Assembly: GCA_015062305.1 (NCBI GenBank)
Contig: SUUX01000012.1
Coordinates: 1-59,271 of the forward strand
Direction of reading: 5' to 3'
DNA length: 59,271 nucleotides
Source: Alphaproteobacteria bacterium
GTDB lineage: Bacteria > Pseudomonadota > Alphaproteobacteria > RF32 > CAG-239
The translations under genes were made by a program, and so were the position numbers. Under the pieces are notes generated by a model that saw nothing but the letters and a program-made list of their open reading frames with translations, ran no database searches and was not told where the DNA came from. Below are positions 45,688-55,780 of the stretch, in pieces; the first letter of the stretch is position 1; the number at the start of each line of letters is the position of its first letter.

Positions 45688-47808
45688 TTAGTTTTCTAAA
45701 TCTTCACCTGTTTCCTGATTAACTCTCTTTGCCGAAAGTTTAATCTTACCACGATTATCTGCGCCAAGGCATTTAACCCAAATTTGGTCACCCTCTTTGT
45801 AGAAATCAGAAACAGAAGCTATACGCTCATTTTTAACTTCTGAAATATGAACCAAACCCTCGGTTGCACCTAAGAAACGCACAAAAGCACCAAAATCCAT
45901 AATTTTGGTAATTGTTCCATGATAGATTTTGCCAACTTCTGGCTCGGCAACAATACCCATAATCCATTCCAAAGCAGCATCGCCTTCTTCTTTTTTCATA
46001 GAAGCGATTTTAACAACACCATCATCAGAAATATCAATCTTGGTATGGGTCTTTTCAACAATTTCACGAATAACCTTACCACCGGTTCCGATAACCTCGC
46101 GGATTTTATCTACCGGAATTTTAATAGCCACAATACGCGGAGCTCTATCTGATACATGAGGACGAGGCTCAGCAATAGCTTTTGCCATCTCACCAAGAAT
46201 ATGAATACGTCCTTCATGAGCTTGAGCAAGAGCATTTTTCATAATCTCTTTGGTGATAGATGTAATTTTAATATCCATCTGCAAAGCTGTTACACCATCT
46301 TTTGTTCCGGCAACTTTAAAATCCATGTCGCCAAGATGATCTTCATCACCCAAAATATCAGTCAAAATAGCCACACGACCATCATCTTCCTTAATCAATC
46401 CCATTGCAATACCTGCCACAGGCTTAGCCATCGGAACACCGGCAGACATCAAAGACATTGTAGTTCCGCAAACTGTTGCCATAGAAGAAGAACCATTAGA
46501 TTCCATAATTTCAGAAACAACACGAATAGTATAAGGAAAAGCATCTTTATCTTTTGGCATCATCGGATGAATTGCACGCCATGCCAATTTTCCATGTCCA
46601 ATCTCACGGCGCCCAGGACTACCGATACGTCCACACTCACCAACAGAAAATGGAGGGAAGTTATAATTAAGCATAAAGTCTTCTTTATATTCATCCATTA
46701 AACCATCTACAATTTGAGCATCCTCACCTGTACCCAAGGTTGTAACAACCAAGGCTTGGGTCTCTCCTCTGGTAAACAAAGCAGAACCATGAGCTGTTGG
46801 CAATACATCTACCTGACAAGCAATCGGACGAACTGTTCTGGTATCACGACCATCAATACGTTTACCGGTAGAAAGCACCGCCTCACGCATAACATGATGC
46901 ATCAATTTTTCAATAGCATCTTGAGCATAACGCTGATCAAATTCATTTTCCGGATCCAAAGTTGCCTTGAATTTCTCTGAAGCCAAAGCAATCATTTCAC
47001 CACGTTTCAACTTATCTGTAACTTTGAAAGCTTCTTCATATTCTTTGGTAAAATCTTTTGCCAAACGATTATACAGTTCATCAAACTCAGGAGGAAATAC
47101 TGGAGCTTCCCACTTTTCTTTACCTGCTTCTTTTGCCAAATCGGCAATCAAATTAATAACTGGTTGAAAATTATCAAAACCAAACATAACAGCGCCAAGC
47201 ATGGTTTCTTCCGACAGCTCTTGAGCCTCAGATTCTACCATCAACACACCTTCCGATGTACCGGCAACCACCAATTCCAAATCAGTATCTTTGAGTTGCT
47301 CGATAGTCGGGTTCAAAATATATTCACCATTTTTATAACCAATTTTTGCACTGGCAATTGGACCCAAGAACGGAATACCCGAAACTGCCAAGGCGGCAGA
47401 AGCTGCTATCATTGACGGGATATCAGAGTCGGTGTTTTGGTCATGAGCCAACACAGTACAAATAATTTGCACTTCATTTTTAAAAGCATCCGGAAACAAC
47501 GGACGAATAGGTCTATCAATCAAACGAGAAATCAAAACTTCTCGTTCAGATGGTTTACCTTCACGCTTCATAAAACCGCCAGGAACCTTACCTGTAGCAT
47601 AATATTTTTCTTGATAATTAACTGTCAAAGGAAAGAAATCTTGATCTGCCTTTGCCTCTTTTGCCGCACATACAGTTGCGATAACTTGTGTTTCACCATA
47701 GGTAACAATCACCGCACCTGTAGCTTGTCTGGCAATCTTACCTGTTTCCAATACTAATTTTCTTCCGCCCCATTCCATCTCTTTGCGGCATACCTTAAAA
47801 TCGATCAT
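45688..47808 (-). CDS. pnp: polyribonucleotide nucleotidyltransferase (PNPase)
   Basis: PNPase degrades RNA phosphorolytically from the 3' end. The 706-aa protein has two RNase PH domains (about 10-225 and 315-550, with [21 protein letters not shown] and the GIAMGLI segment), a KH domain (about 555-615, [12 protein letters not shown]) and a C-terminal S1 domain (about 620-695, [19 protein letters not shown]). I start at 47808 (AAAGGA upstream, [18 protein letters not shown]); an upstream ATG at 47826 is in frame. It follows rpsO, as in most proteobacteria, but with a terminator between. Confidence 0.96.
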   Translation of the reverse strand: MIDFKVCRKEMEWGGRKLVLETGKIARQATGAVIVTYGETQVIATVCAAKEAKADQDFFPLTVNYQEKYYATGKVPGGFMKREGKPSEREVLISRLIDRPIRPLFPDAFKNEVQIICTVLAHDQNTDSDIPSMIAASAALAVSGIPFLGPIASAKIGYKNGEYILNPTIEQLKDTDLELVVAGTSEGVLMVESEAQELSEETMLGAVMFGFDNFQPVINLIADLAKEAGKEKWEAPVFPPEFDELYNRLAKDFTKEYEEAFKVTDKLKRGEMIALASEKFKATLDPENEFDQRYAQDAIEKLMHHVMREAVLSTGKRIDGRDTRTVRPIACQVDVLPTAHGSALFTRGETQALVVTTLGTGEDAQIVDGLMDEYKEDFMLNYNFPPFSVGECGRIGSPGRREIGHGKLAWRAIHPMMPKDKDAFPYTIRVVSEIMESNGSSSMATVCGTTMSLMSAGVPMAKPVAGIAMGLIKEDDGRVAILTDILGDEDHLGDMDFKVAGTKDGVTALQMDIKITSITKEIMKNALAQAHEGRIHILGEMAKAIAEPRPHVSDRAPRIVAIKIPVDKIREVIGTGGKVIREIVEKTHTKIDISDDGVVKIASMKKEEGDAALEWIMGIVAEPEVGKIYHGTITKIMDFGAFVRFLGATEGLVHISEVKNERIASVSDFYKEGDQIWVKCLGADNRGKIKLSAKRVNQETGEDLEN

Positions 47809-47863
47809 ATTTCTTTTTCCTTTCATATAACCTCTACCTGCCCCATGCAGGATTTTTAATCAA

Positions 47864-47897
47864 AAGAACTGCGGAAGCTCATTCCCCCGCAGTTCTT
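47864..47897 (-). terminator. terminator between rpsO and pnp
   Basis: AAGAACTGCGG (47864-47874) and CCGCAGTTCTT (47887-47897) form eleven pairs around a 12-base loop, followed on the minus strand by TTTTGATT. It would end most rpsO transcripts before pnp. Confidence 0.75.
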
Positions 47898-47931
47898 ATT
47901 TTTAAGAAAACCTCAATATTTTTGAAAAACT

Positions 47932-48045
47932 TGTTTTAGGGAGTAAGATAAAGTGATTTTTTGTGGCAAAGAAAATTCCCGTGTACAAATCGGTACATGA
48001 ATTTTCTAAGACCGCACAAAATCGCTCTAGATTGCCCATAAAACA
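47932..48045. repeat. palindromic element B between rpsO and pnp
   Basis: Imperfect arms of about 47 bp (TGTTTTAGGG...GTGATTTTTTGTGG...GAAAATTC, and GAATTTTC...CGCACAAAATCGC...GCCCATAAAACA) surround TGTAC, six bases (AAATCG), GTACAT (47982-47998). In enterobacteria the same place holds an RNase III-cleaved stem through which PNPase regulates itself; here the structure is longer and carries the shared apex motif. Confidence 0.7.
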
Positions 48046-48053
48046 ATTTTTCC

Positions 48054-48323
48054 TTATTTTCTGAGATCTAACTTCTTAATCAAAGCCTGATAACGCTCTT
48101 CGCTCTTGCCTTTCAAATAATCCAAAAGGTGACGACGACGGCTAACTTTTTTCATCAAACCCAAACGAGAGTGAGTATCTTTAGCATGTGTCTTAAAGTG
48201 TTCAATCAGGTTGTTAATTTCAGCTGTCCAAATAGCAATTTGAACTTCCGGAGAACCGGTATCATTTGGGTTCAAGCCATAAGCTTCAACCAATTTTTTC
48301 TTTTCTTCATTAGAAATCGACAT
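48054..48323 (-). CDS. rpsO: 30S ribosomal protein S15
   Basis: S15 binds the central domain of 16S rRNA. The 89-aa product contains [26 protein letters not shown] and the [24 protein letters not shown] core. The second of two adjacent ATG codons is preferred, since AAAGGA is better spaced for it. It follows truB by 15 bp. Confidence 0.96.
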   Translation of the reverse strand: MSISNEEKKKLVEAYGLNPNDTGSPEVQIAIWTAEINNLIEHFKTHAKDTHSRLGLMKKVSRRRHLLDYLKGKSEERYQALIKKLDLRK

Positions 48324-48338
48324 CATATTTTCCTTTTA

Positions 48339-49244
48339 TTAAAAGTTAAAAACTCGAACCGGAGCAATTTTTTGCTCTTCGATTCGCACCATTGCCACCA
48401 AATTTCCGTTACAAGTGGCTGCCACCTCTTTGCCTAACAGATCCGATGTCTGATAAGCCTTGGGCGACAAGCCTTGGCCCTGTTTTAGTTTGACGGCATC
48501 TGCCTCGGTTACGGCGATGTCCGCGATGTCGCGCAGACACGTTATTACCGGAAGCAAAACTTTTTGGCGTTCCTCAACATACTCTATCTTTTTTAAATTT
48601 TCCAGCAAAATCGTATCAAAAACATCAAAAATTCCGCATTTTGTACGTCTTAGAGCCTTCAAATACCCGATTGTACCGAGTTTTTTGGCAATATCCGCTC
48701 CAAGAGTGCGCACATAAGTTCCTTTTGAGCATCGGACTCGACAATGCGCCACATCAGATTCGCACATTTCCAACAGCTCGAGTCCATAAATAGTGATTTT
48801 TCGCTCAGGAATTTCCACTTCTTGCCCTTTGCGAGCCAAATCATAAGCTCTTTGCCCATTGATTTTGATTGCCGAAAAGGCTGGAGGAATCTGCGTAATT
48901 TCGCCCACAAACTGAGGCAACACTGCTTTAATTTCTTCTTTTGTTGGAATATTTCCTCCCTCTGCAATTACTATTCCGTCGCAATCAAGAGTATCGGTAG
49001 TTGCTCCAAACTTGAGCCAAAATTCATATTCCTTATCACCATCTGTTACATAAGGTATCAGCTTTGTTGCCTCGCCAAATGCAATCGGCAATACACCTGT
49101 TGCAAATGGGTCTAAAGTGCCGCAATGACCATTTTTAGCAGCCTGCAACAAATAGCGAGTTTTGCCCACCACTTGGGTTGAGCCCATTCCGGCCTCTTTA
49201 TCGATTATCAACCACCCGCTTACCTTATCGCCTTTGTGTTTCAT
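48339..49244 (-). CDS. truB: tRNA pseudouridine(55) synthase
   Basis: TruB forms pseudouridine 55 in the T loop of tRNAs. The 301-aa protein has the motif GHCGTLDPFATGVLPIAFGEATKL with the catalytic Asp, and CSKGTYVRTLGADIAKKLGTIGYLKALRRTKCGIF. It is followed by rpsO. The usual upstream partner rbfA is separated from it by an unrelated gene and a terminator. Confidence 0.95.
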   Translation of the reverse strand: MKHKGDKVSGWLIIDKEAGMGSTQVVGKTRYLLQAAKNGHCGTLDPFATGVLPIAFGEATKLIPYVTDGDKEYEFWLKFGATTDTLDCDGIVIAEGGNIPTKEEIKAVLPQFVGEITQIPPAFSAIKINGQRAYDLARKGQEVEIPERKITIYGLELLEMCESDVAHCRVRCSKGTYVRTLGADIAKKLGTIGYLKALRRTKCGIFDVFDTILLENLKKIEYVEERQKVLLPVITCLRDIADIAVTEADAVKLKQGQGLSPKAYQTSDLLGKEVAATCNGNLVAMVRIEEQKIAPVRVFNF

Positions 49245-49315
49245 TTGTTCCTCTGTAAATTTATTGCATATACTAATAACTTATTCTGTTTTCTTGTCAA
49301 ATTTAAAACAAAAAA

Positions 49316-49341
49316 AGCCAAAGAGAAACATCTCCTTGGCT
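49316..49341 (-). terminator. terminator of the 49357-49836 gene
   Basis: AGCCAA-A-GAGA (49316-49326) and TCTC-C-TTGGCT (49331-49341) pair with one mismatch around AACA, with a T run on the minus strand, 15 bp after the stop. truB must therefore have its own promoter within 49245-49315. Confidence 0.8.
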
Positions 49342-49356
49342 CAAAAAATTTCTGTC

Positions 49357-49836
49357 TTAGCCTCGACAAATGATACAAGGCTTAAAATCGTTTAATACAC
49401 CGCGAGGAACTTCAAAGCAGAACTTTCGACCGCTAAAATATTCCTTTGCAGTAACTTGATTGTCATCCCAGCGATACTCTGTAGTTGGCACCCATTCTCG
49501 AGGCAAAAGCTCATCAAAGCTTACAATCATACAATGAAAAGGCAGAGGCGTGTGAGAAAGATCATATTTACGCAAACAACAACCTCCCGATTGCAACAAA
49601 AGCAAACCCTCATCTACCAGACCGACATAGCGCAAACGCCCATTCCACAACAACCAAATTCTCGCATCGAGAACCATTAGCTTATCTGCAGAATCATCTT
49701 TACCGTTTAGCCCGAGTACAAACACTTGCTCCGCCGTGCAAATGCGCTCAAAGCAATCTTTTTTAGCATTGTAGTATCTTACTACAGTTCTGCCTGCACC
49801 AACATCAATAAGTTGTACATTTGAAATTTTTTCCAT
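49357..49836 (-). CDS. hypothetical protein inserted between rbfA and truB
   Basis: The 159-aa product has no signal peptide or membrane segment; it is beta-rich with several cysteines (SGGCCLRKYD, CIICRG at the C-terminus) and the lines RIWLLWNGRLRYVGLVDEG. It resembles the WG-like proteins of this genome in style. It is bounded by terminators on both sides and breaks the conserved rbfA-truB-rpsO-pnp order. Function unknown. Confidence 0.5.
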   Translation of the reverse strand: MEKISNVQLIDVGAGRTVVRYYNAKKDCFERICTAEQVFVLGLNGKDDSADKLMVLDARIWLLWNGRLRYVGLVDEGLLLLQSGGCCLRKYDLSHTPLPFHCMIVSFDELLPREWVPTTEYRWDDNQVTAKEYFSGRKFCFEVPRGVLNDFKPCIICRG

Positions 49837-49909
49837 ACTAAAATAATTTAATGATTATACATGTTTGTATTTCTTTTAGCAAAACCAACGATTTTGTCAA
49901 ACAAAAAAC

Positions 49910-49931
49910 GCCGAACACTCTGTCTCGGCGC
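49910..49931 (-). terminator. rbfA terminator
   Basis: CGCCGA (49910-49915) and TCGGCG (49926-49931) form six pairs, followed on the minus strand by TTTTTT, 20 bp after the rbfA stop. Confidence 0.78.
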
Positions 49932-49952
49932 TGCATTTTTATATAGCAGATT

Positions 49953-50330
49953 TTACTTTAAATCTTGAGCCACATGAGGGTCTCTAAGCAACTTTTCTAT
50001 CTTATCCACTTCCTCAAAGCTCTTATCAACCCTAAAATTAATCTCCGGCACATAGCGCAAAGATGTTTTTGTTGCCACTTGTTTACGAAAGAAATTTGCT
50101 GCTAGTTGCAAACCGCCCAACACTTCCTGCAAAAAATTTCCATTTGTTGTCATAAACCAAACTGTACAATATTTCAAATCAGGAGAAACCGTAACTTTTG
50201 TAACAGTAACCAAAGTATCAATTCCTTCCAGATTACGCACTTCTCCCCTATCAATAAAATTTACAACAATCTTTCTAATTTCTTGCGCCACTCTAAGCTG
50301 GCGCTGAGAAGGCTCTTTATTTTCACCCAT
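49953..50330 (-). CDS. rbfA: 30S ribosome-binding factor RbfA
   Basis: RbfA aids maturation of the 16S rRNA 5' end and cold adaptation. The 125-aa protein has a KH-type fold with QRQLRVAQEIRKIVVNF, VTVTKVTVSPDLKYCTVWF and LRYVPEINFRVDKSFEEVDKIEKLL, standard for the family. It would normally be followed by truB, but here a terminator and an extra gene intervene. Confidence 0.93.
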   Translation of the reverse strand: MGENKEPSQRQLRVAQEIRKIVVNFIDRGEVRNLEGIDTLVTVTKVTVSPDLKYCTVWFMTTNGNFLQEVLGGLQLAANFFRKQVATKTSLRYVPEINFRVDKSFEEVDKIEKLLRDPHVAQDLK

Positions 50331-50485
50331 TTTAGTTTCTCCTCAAAACACGTTTATTTTCTATATACACGAAAAAACCTATTTAATCAAGAAGTGTCTT
50401 TATAAAAAGAACTTTACTTTTACACGCCAATTATATATCTTGAACCCATATATATATTATAAATGAACTATTAAAATGTATTAGT

Positions 50486-51388
50486 ATGAAAAAAACATTT
50501 CAACTTAAATGGGGCGGTTCAGAAGACCTCTGTTACTTGTACCTTGATGATCAAAGCTTAGTGCATTATCAGCTCATAGATCATGCCAAAAATGTAAAAT
50601 TCATAAAAAGTCCATCTCACGTTGTTCTATGGAACAAGGACGCAAAAATCAAAACTCTGTATGGGATCCAACATGATGAAATATTCAAAGTCATTTTGCC
50701 AAAAGAATCCCCTATAGAGGTTATCAATGATATTTGCATTTTTGAAGAAAACGGCTTATGGTATACTATGAAATTTGATAAAGGCGCATGGCAACGCTTG
50801 GTTTTAGGAAAAAAATTCGAAAAACGCCTAAACGGCGCCTCTGAAATATACAAATTTGAGTGCACTTCGTGGAAGTATTTTTTGAAAGAAGAACCCAACA
50901 ACACCGTCAAGCTGTATCATTTCGCAAAAAAGAAACTATGTTTTTTGGGTAGCTATTTCGAAGTTGTAGAGACCAACCAAGCTCGAATCATAGCTCTTCG
51001 CTCTGATGAGCTATACGATATGTTTTATCCCGATTCCTGCTCTCCGATAGAGGGAAAAGAAGGTGAAACATTTTGTGCCTGGGGAGGCATATTTGTATGG
51101 TCAAAAGATCAAAACGGATGGATCTTTCATCCCAATTGTTCTCTTTGGGCTAACAATGCTGCCTACCGCATCTTAGGTGATTATGGTGAAAAAATAGAGC
51201 TATATCGTTTTGATGGCAAAAACTTCCATCTTGTTACCAAAGGGCGCTGGTATTGGACGTCTGGCGCAAGTGCTCTTTGCATTGAAGGAATGAAATACAC
51301 CCACAACATCAAAACAGGATCCGTCAACCTAGACACCCCAAAACCAACCATCGAAAAGAGAATTAAAGACTTTTTGAAGCGTTTCTAA
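50486..51388 (+). CDS. hypothetical beta-rich protein
   Basis: The 300-aa product is rich in short strands and Trp/Gly (KWGGSEDLCYLYLDD, GGIFVWSKDQNGWIFHPN, KGRWYWTSGASALC) with no signal peptide or spans, in the WG-like style of the 44818 and 49357 proteins, but a clear domain cannot be named. It is monocistronic with a strong bidirectional terminator. The upstream 155 bp to rbfA are A/T-rich without a clear promoter. Confidence 0.55.
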   Translation: MKKTFQLKWGGSEDLCYLYLDDQSLVHYQLIDHAKNVKFIKSPSHVVLWNKDAKIKTLYGIQHDEIFKVILPKESPIEVINDICIFEENGLWYTMKFDKGAWQRLVLGKKFEKRLNGASEIYKFECTSWKYFLKEEPNNTVKLYHFAKKKLCFLGSYFEVVETNQARIIALRSDELYDMFYPDSCSPIEGKEGETFCAWGGIFVWSKDQNGWIFHPNCSLWANNAAYRILGDYGEKIELYRFDGKNFHLVTKGRWYWTSGASALCIEGMKYTHNIKTGSVNLDTPKPTIEKRIKDFLKRF

Positions 51389-51390
51389 CA

Positions 51391-51420
51391 AAAAAGCAGC
51401 CTCTAAACAGGCTGCTTTTT
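51391..51420. terminator. bidirectional terminator between the 300-aa protein gene and fabG
   Basis: AAAAAGCAGCCT (51391-51402) and AGGCTGCTTTTT (51409-51420) form twelve pairs around a six-base loop, and A/T runs on both sides serve both convergent genes. Confidence 0.92.
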
Positions 51421-51439
51421 GTTTGCTAGCGCAATGCAA

Positions 51440-52177
51440 CTAAATCATTGCCATACCACCATTGATATTAATGGTTTGACCTGTAATATACTGAGCTTCA
51501 TCAGATGCCAAGAAAGCAACAACATTAGCAATATCTTGAGCTTCTCCAAGCTTACCCTCCGGAATTTTCGCCAAAAGAGCTGCTTTAACATCATCTGACA
51601 AAACATCTGTCATCGGAGTACGAATAAATCCCGGGGCAATAGAATTCACGGTAATCCCACGAGAACCAACTTCTTGCGCCAAACATTTATTCATAGCAAT
51701 CATACCGGCCTTAGAAGCAGAATAGTTTGCTTGACCGGCGTTTCCGGTAACACCAACAACAGAAGCAATACCAATAATGCGACCAAAACGGCGCTTCATC
51801 ATACCACGAACAGCAGCTTTTGCCAATTTAAAACCGGCAGAGAGATTCACATCCAACACTAACTGCCAATCTTCATCACTCATACGAATAAACAAATTAT
51901 CTCTGGTAAGACCGGCATTATTCACCAAAATATCAATACGACCAAGTTTTTCTTCCACTCTCTCTACCAAACTTTTCACATCATCTGCATTAGTAAGGTT
52001 TGCCGTAAACACTTCCACATTACCACCCAGTTCTTCCTTAAGCTTGAGCATCGGCTCCTCACGCATATCCGTAAGAGCCAAAATTGCACCCTGAGCATGC
52101 AAAGTGCGAGCAATTTTATCACCAATACCACCAGCTGCACCGGTAATAAGAGCTACTTTTCCATCTAATCTAAACAT
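51440..52177 (-). CDS. fabG: 3-oxoacyl-[ACP] reductase FabG
   Basis: FabG performs the NADPH-dependent first reduction in fatty acid elongation. The 245-aa SDR protein has the cofactor motif TGAAGGIG (12-19), NNAGLTRD, the catalytic Ser and YSASKAG Tyr/Lys, and a C-terminal YITGQTININGGM. It follows fabD by 30 bp. acpP, which usually comes next in this operon, is absent; a convergent gene and terminator follow instead. Confidence 0.95.
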   Translation of the reverse strand: MFRLDGKVALITGAAGGIGDKIARTLHAQGAILALTDMREEPMLKLKEELGGNVEVFTANLTNADDVKSLVERVEEKLGRIDILVNNAGLTRDNLFIRMSDEDWQLVLDVNLSAGFKLAKAAVRGMMKRRFGRIIGIASVVGVTGNAGQANYSASKAGMIAMNKCLAQEVGSRGITVNSIAPGFIRTPMTDVLSDDVKAALLAKIPEGKLGEAQDIANVVAFLASDEAQYITGQTININGGMAMI

Positions 52178-52207
52178 AACACAAATTCCTCATTTAAAAG
52201 TTTTATC

Positions 52208-53155
52208 TTAAAGGCTCTTAGCGAGCTCTTCAACTTCGGCAACGGTCCCTGCCGAAAGGGCATTAATATCCTTATGGCTACGTTTGACAATACCAGACAA
52301 CACTTTTCCGGCACCTAGTTCCATCACATCTGTCACACCATTGTCCTTCATCCAACTGGTTGTTTCTCTCCAACGCACAGACCCTGTTACTTGAGCAACC
52401 AAATTTTTAATAATTTCATTCTCATCAGTAATTGGCTCTGCCGCAACATTAGAGATTAGAGGAACCACAGGGGCATGAAAAGCCACATTGCCAAGGGCCT
52501 CTGCCATAACTTGAGCAGCAGGCTCCATCAACGGACTATGAAAAGGGGCGCTTACCGGAAGCTTAATACACCGTTTAGCCCCAAAGTCTGCAGCAATCTC
52601 AACAGCCTTATCAATTGCCCCCAAATGACCGGACAAAACAACTTGTCCATCAGAATTATCATTGGCGGCGACACAAACATATTGTCCATTATTTGTGCAG
52701 GCTTTAGCCAAAGCCACAACATCTTCATGTTTTGCGCCAATTACCGCCGCCATACCTCCGACCCCGACGGGAACAGCCTTTTGCATAGCGTCGCCGCGGG
52801 TACGGAGTAGCTTAGCCGTATCTGTCAAAGAGAAAACTCCAGCAGCACAAGCCGCAGAATATTCGCCCAAAGAGTGACCGGCTACAAAACTTGCATAATC
52901 TTTCACAAAGATACCAAAATCTTTTTCCAACACACGAACAACCGCCATAGAATGAGCCATCAAAGCCGGCTGTGTGTTTGATGTCAGCATCAACTCGCTC
53001 TCTGGTCCTTCTACCATAAGCTTAAACAAATCTTGTGAGAGCGCATCGTTAACTTCAGAAAAAACTTCTCTTGCCGCAGAAAAATTATCGGCCAATTCTT
53101 TTCCCATGCCCACAAATTGCGAACCCTGGCCGGGAAATACAAAAGCTATAGTCAT
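52208..53155 (-). CDS. fabD: malonyl-CoA:ACP transacylase FabD
   Basis: FabD loads malonyl units onto acyl carrier protein. The 315-aa protein begins MTIAFVFPGQGSQFVGMG and has the active-site motif GHSLGEYSA with Ser 95, and the catalytic-His segment APFHSPLM. The ATG at 53155 follows AAGGATG; the in-frame extension to 53203 lies in the promoter region shared with ftsK. Confidence 0.95.
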   Translation of the reverse strand: MTIAFVFPGQGSQFVGMGKELADNFSAAREVFSEVNDALSQDLFKLMVEGPESELMLTSNTQPALMAHSMAVVRVLEKDFGIFVKDYASFVAGHSLGEYSAACAAGVFSLTDTAKLLRTRGDAMQKAVPVGVGGMAAVIGAKHEDVVALAKACTNNGQYVCVAANDNSDGQVVLSGHLGAIDKAVEIAADFGAKRCIKLPVSAPFHSPLMEPAAQVMAEALGNVAFHAPVVPLISNVAAEPITDENEIIKNLVAQVTGSVRWRETTSWMKDNGVTDVMELGAGKVLSGIVKRSHKDINALSAGTVAEVEELAKSL

Positions 53156-53301
53156 AAAAGGCATCCTTGTTATTCCAACAACCATTACAGAATCAACGAA
53201 CATCTACCAAAAGTCAAGATTTAAAAGCTGGTTATCCGCCCATTTGTTAAGGGATTATTGATAATTTGACCTTATAATTGCGATAATCGAAACTTTGTTT
53301 A

Positions 53302-55584
53302 ATGGATTTTTTAGATATGGCAAAACGCAGCAAAAAAGAAAAAAGTTGGTGGAAAAAACTATTGTGGAGAACCTTTGGCTTAGCTCTAATGATTTGGATT
53401 GTCAGTCTTGTTATTGCTTGCGTTTTTTACAATGTATTTGACGCCGGATTCAACAATGCATCATCTCGTCCGGTAGCAAATTTGCTAGGATTGTATGGAG
53501 CCAAAAGTGCCGACATCATCCTCACTTGGTGGGGTGTAGCTCTGCCTATATTTTTTGTTGCGCCATTCATGTGGGGTTATACCTTTTTGCGTCTCCGACA
53601 ACTAGAGCATCCATACCTACGAATTTTAGCCATTTTCTTTGGAACAATCTCTCTGGCAACAGCCATAGCCATTTTCATTCCCAACATCAATGGTTTCAAA
53701 CCTGGCGGAAATGTAGGCATATTTTTGTCTCGTCAATTTTTGAGCCTCCTAAACAGGGTTTGGGGGTTTGCCTATGCCAGACATCTATTAGTTTTGGCCT
53801 TATCCTTTGTGTCCTTAGTATCTTTCAATATGGCCTGTGGCCTAAGCTTTGGCAGCTGGTTCCGACTATTCAAAAACATCTGGAAAAGCATATATTTCAT
53901 ATTCTCAAAAATCAAACAAGTCGCCTCTGCCTTTGCATCGCTGTTCAAAAAATCAGCCAAGCCCTCAGTCCGCAAGCCCAGAGAGCCAAGAGTTAGAAAA
54001 GAACCAAAATTAAAAGAAGAAAAAACCGAAACATCAAAACCCAAAGAGACCATAAAAATCGCCAAACCATCCAAAAAAATCGATGACGGCTACAAATTTC
54101 CAGACGTTGGCTTGCTTTCTATGAACAAAGACAAAGCCATCAGTGTCAACCAAAAAGAACTGGAAAAAATAGCCATCGAGCTGGAAGGCGTTTTGCAAGA
54201 ATTTGGTGTTAACGGCAAAATTGTAAAAGTTCGTCCCGGACCTGTAGTCACCCTATATGAGTTAGACCCCGCCCCCGGAACAAAAACCGCCAGAGTCGTT
54301 GGGTTAGCCGATGACATAGCCCGCTCCATGAGTGCCGTTTCTGTGCGCATTGCCGTTGTTCCCGGCTCCAACACCATAGGCATAGAGCTACCCAACCCCA
54401 AAAGAGAGATTGTATATCTGCGAGAACTAATTGAAAGTTCTGATTTCACCGATTCCAAATCTGCACTCACAATCACTCTTGGCAAAGATATCGGAGGCAA
54501 AAACGTATACGCCGACCTAGCAAAAATGCCTCACTTATTGGTTGCCGGAACCACTGGATCTGGTAAATCTGTGGGTGTAAACTCAATGATCATATCTCTG
54601 TTATACAAAATGCGCCCGGAAGAATGCAAACTGATAATGATTGACCCCAAAATGCTTGAGTTCACCATGTATAACGGTATTCCTCACTTATTAACTCCGG
54701 TCATTACAGATCCTTCAAAAGCTGTTATTGGCCTAAAATGGGCCGTAAAAGAGATGGAAGACAGATATAGAGCAATGGCTCAGCTCAATGTTCGCAACAT
54801 CACCGGCTACAACAAAAGGCTGGAAGAACTTCGCTCCAGCGGTGGAAAAGTAAGCCGCACAGTGCAAACAGGCTTTGACACTGAAACCGGCAAACCCATA
54901 TACGAAGAACAAGAGCTAGACCTTAATCCTCTGCCATATATTGTAATTGTGGTCGACGAGATGGCCGATTTAATGCTTGTTGCCGGCAAAGAGGTAGAAG
55001 CCGCCATTCAACGACTTGCACAAATGGCTCGTGCCGCCGGCATTCACTTAATCATGTCCACTCAAAGACCATCTGTCGATGTCATCACCGGCACAATCAA
55101 AGCCAATTTCCCCACCAGAATCAGTTTTCAAGTCACTTCAAAAATAGACAGCCGCACTATTCTAGGAGAACAAGGAGCCGAACAACTTCTAGGCATGGGT
55201 GATATGCTTTATATGCCGGCAGGACAGCGTCCAAACCGTGTACATGCTCCTTTTGTAAAAGATAGCGAAGTAGAGCAAATCGTAGAATTTCTCAAATCGC
55301 AGAGAGAACCCGAATATGTCGAATCTGTCACCGAAGGAGAGCTATCAGACAAAAGCGGAGGCTCTGCAGTGTTTGACAGCGGAGATTTTGGTTCTGGCAA
55401 TAGTGATGATGACCTCTATCGCCAAGCAGTGCAAATTGTGCAAAATGACAAGAAGGTTTCAACCAGTTATGTTCAACGCCGCCTACGCATAGGGTACAAC
55501 CGTGCCGCCACCATAATAGAACGCATGGAAGCAGAAGGTATAATCACAGCAGCTGACCACACCGGACGCCGAGAAGTTATTTAA
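53302..55584 (+). CDS. ftsK: DNA translocase FtsK
   Basis: FtsK pumps chromosome ends across the septum and activates dif recombination. The 760-aa protein has four N-terminal spans (about 20-180), a short basic linker (about 210-270, with repeated KPSK and RKPRE), the motor with Walker A GTTGSGKS (about 416-423) and Walker B VIVVDEMADLM (about 549-559), and a C-terminal winged-helix gamma domain (about 702-760) that reads KOPS sequences. An internal ATG at 53317 may be the true start; neither has a strong Shine-Dalgarno. A terminator follows. Confidence 0.95.
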   Translation: MDFLDMAKRSKKEKSWWKKLLWRTFGLALMIWIVSLVIACVFYNVFDAGFNNASSRPVANLLGLYGAKSADIILTWWGVALPIFFVAPFMWGYTFLRLRQLEHPYLRILAIFFGTISLATAIAIFIPNINGFKPGGNVGIFLSRQFLSLLNRVWGFAYARHLLVLALSFVSLVSFNMACGLSFGSWFRLFKNIWKSIYFIFSKIKQVASAFASLFKKSAKPSVRKPREPRVRKEPKLKEEKTETSKPKETIKIAKPSKKIDDGYKFPDVGLLSMNKDKAISVNQKELEKIAIELEGVLQEFGVNGKIVKVRPGPVVTLYELDPAPGTKTARVVGLADDIARSMSAVSVRIAVVPGSNTIGIELPNPKREIVYLRELIESSDFTDSKSALTITLGKDIGGKNVYADLAKMPHLLVAGTTGSGKSVGVNSMIISLLYKMRPEECKLIMIDPKMLEFTMYNGIPHLLTPVITDPSKAVIGLKWAVKEMEDRYRAMAQLNVRNITGYNKRLEELRSSGGKVSRTVQTGFDTETGKPIYEEQELDLNPLPYIVIVVDEMADLMLVAGKEVEAAIQRLAQMARAAGIHLIMSTQRPSVDVITGTIKANFPTRISFQVTSKIDSRTILGEQGAEQLLGMGDMLYMPAGQRPNRVHAPFVKDSEVEQIVEFLKSQREPEYVESVTEGELSDKSGGSAVFDSGDFGSGNSDDDLYRQAVQIVQNDKKVSTSYVQRRLRIGYNRAATIIERMEAEGIITAADHTGRREVI

Positions 55585-55601
55585 TCTTGTTAAAGTTTCA
55601 C

Positions 55602-55630
55602 AGAGGGCTTGGGCAACCAGCCCTCTTTTT
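55602..55630 (+). terminator. ftsK terminator
   Basis: AGAGGGCT (55602-55609) and AGCCCTCT (55619-55626) form eight pairs followed by TTTT. The stretch from here to 55780 is A/T-rich with no gene seen. Confidence 0.9.
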
Positions 55631-55780
55631 GTCACCACGAAGAGCTTTAGCGATTCGTCCACCTTTTTATTAATAAAAAACTTTTCCTTTATTAAATCTT
55701 TTTTAACTTTTCGTTTGTTAAAAATATAAACTAGATGAGTCTATATAACACAAATTGCGATTCCTTTTTGTCTTTTAGAC

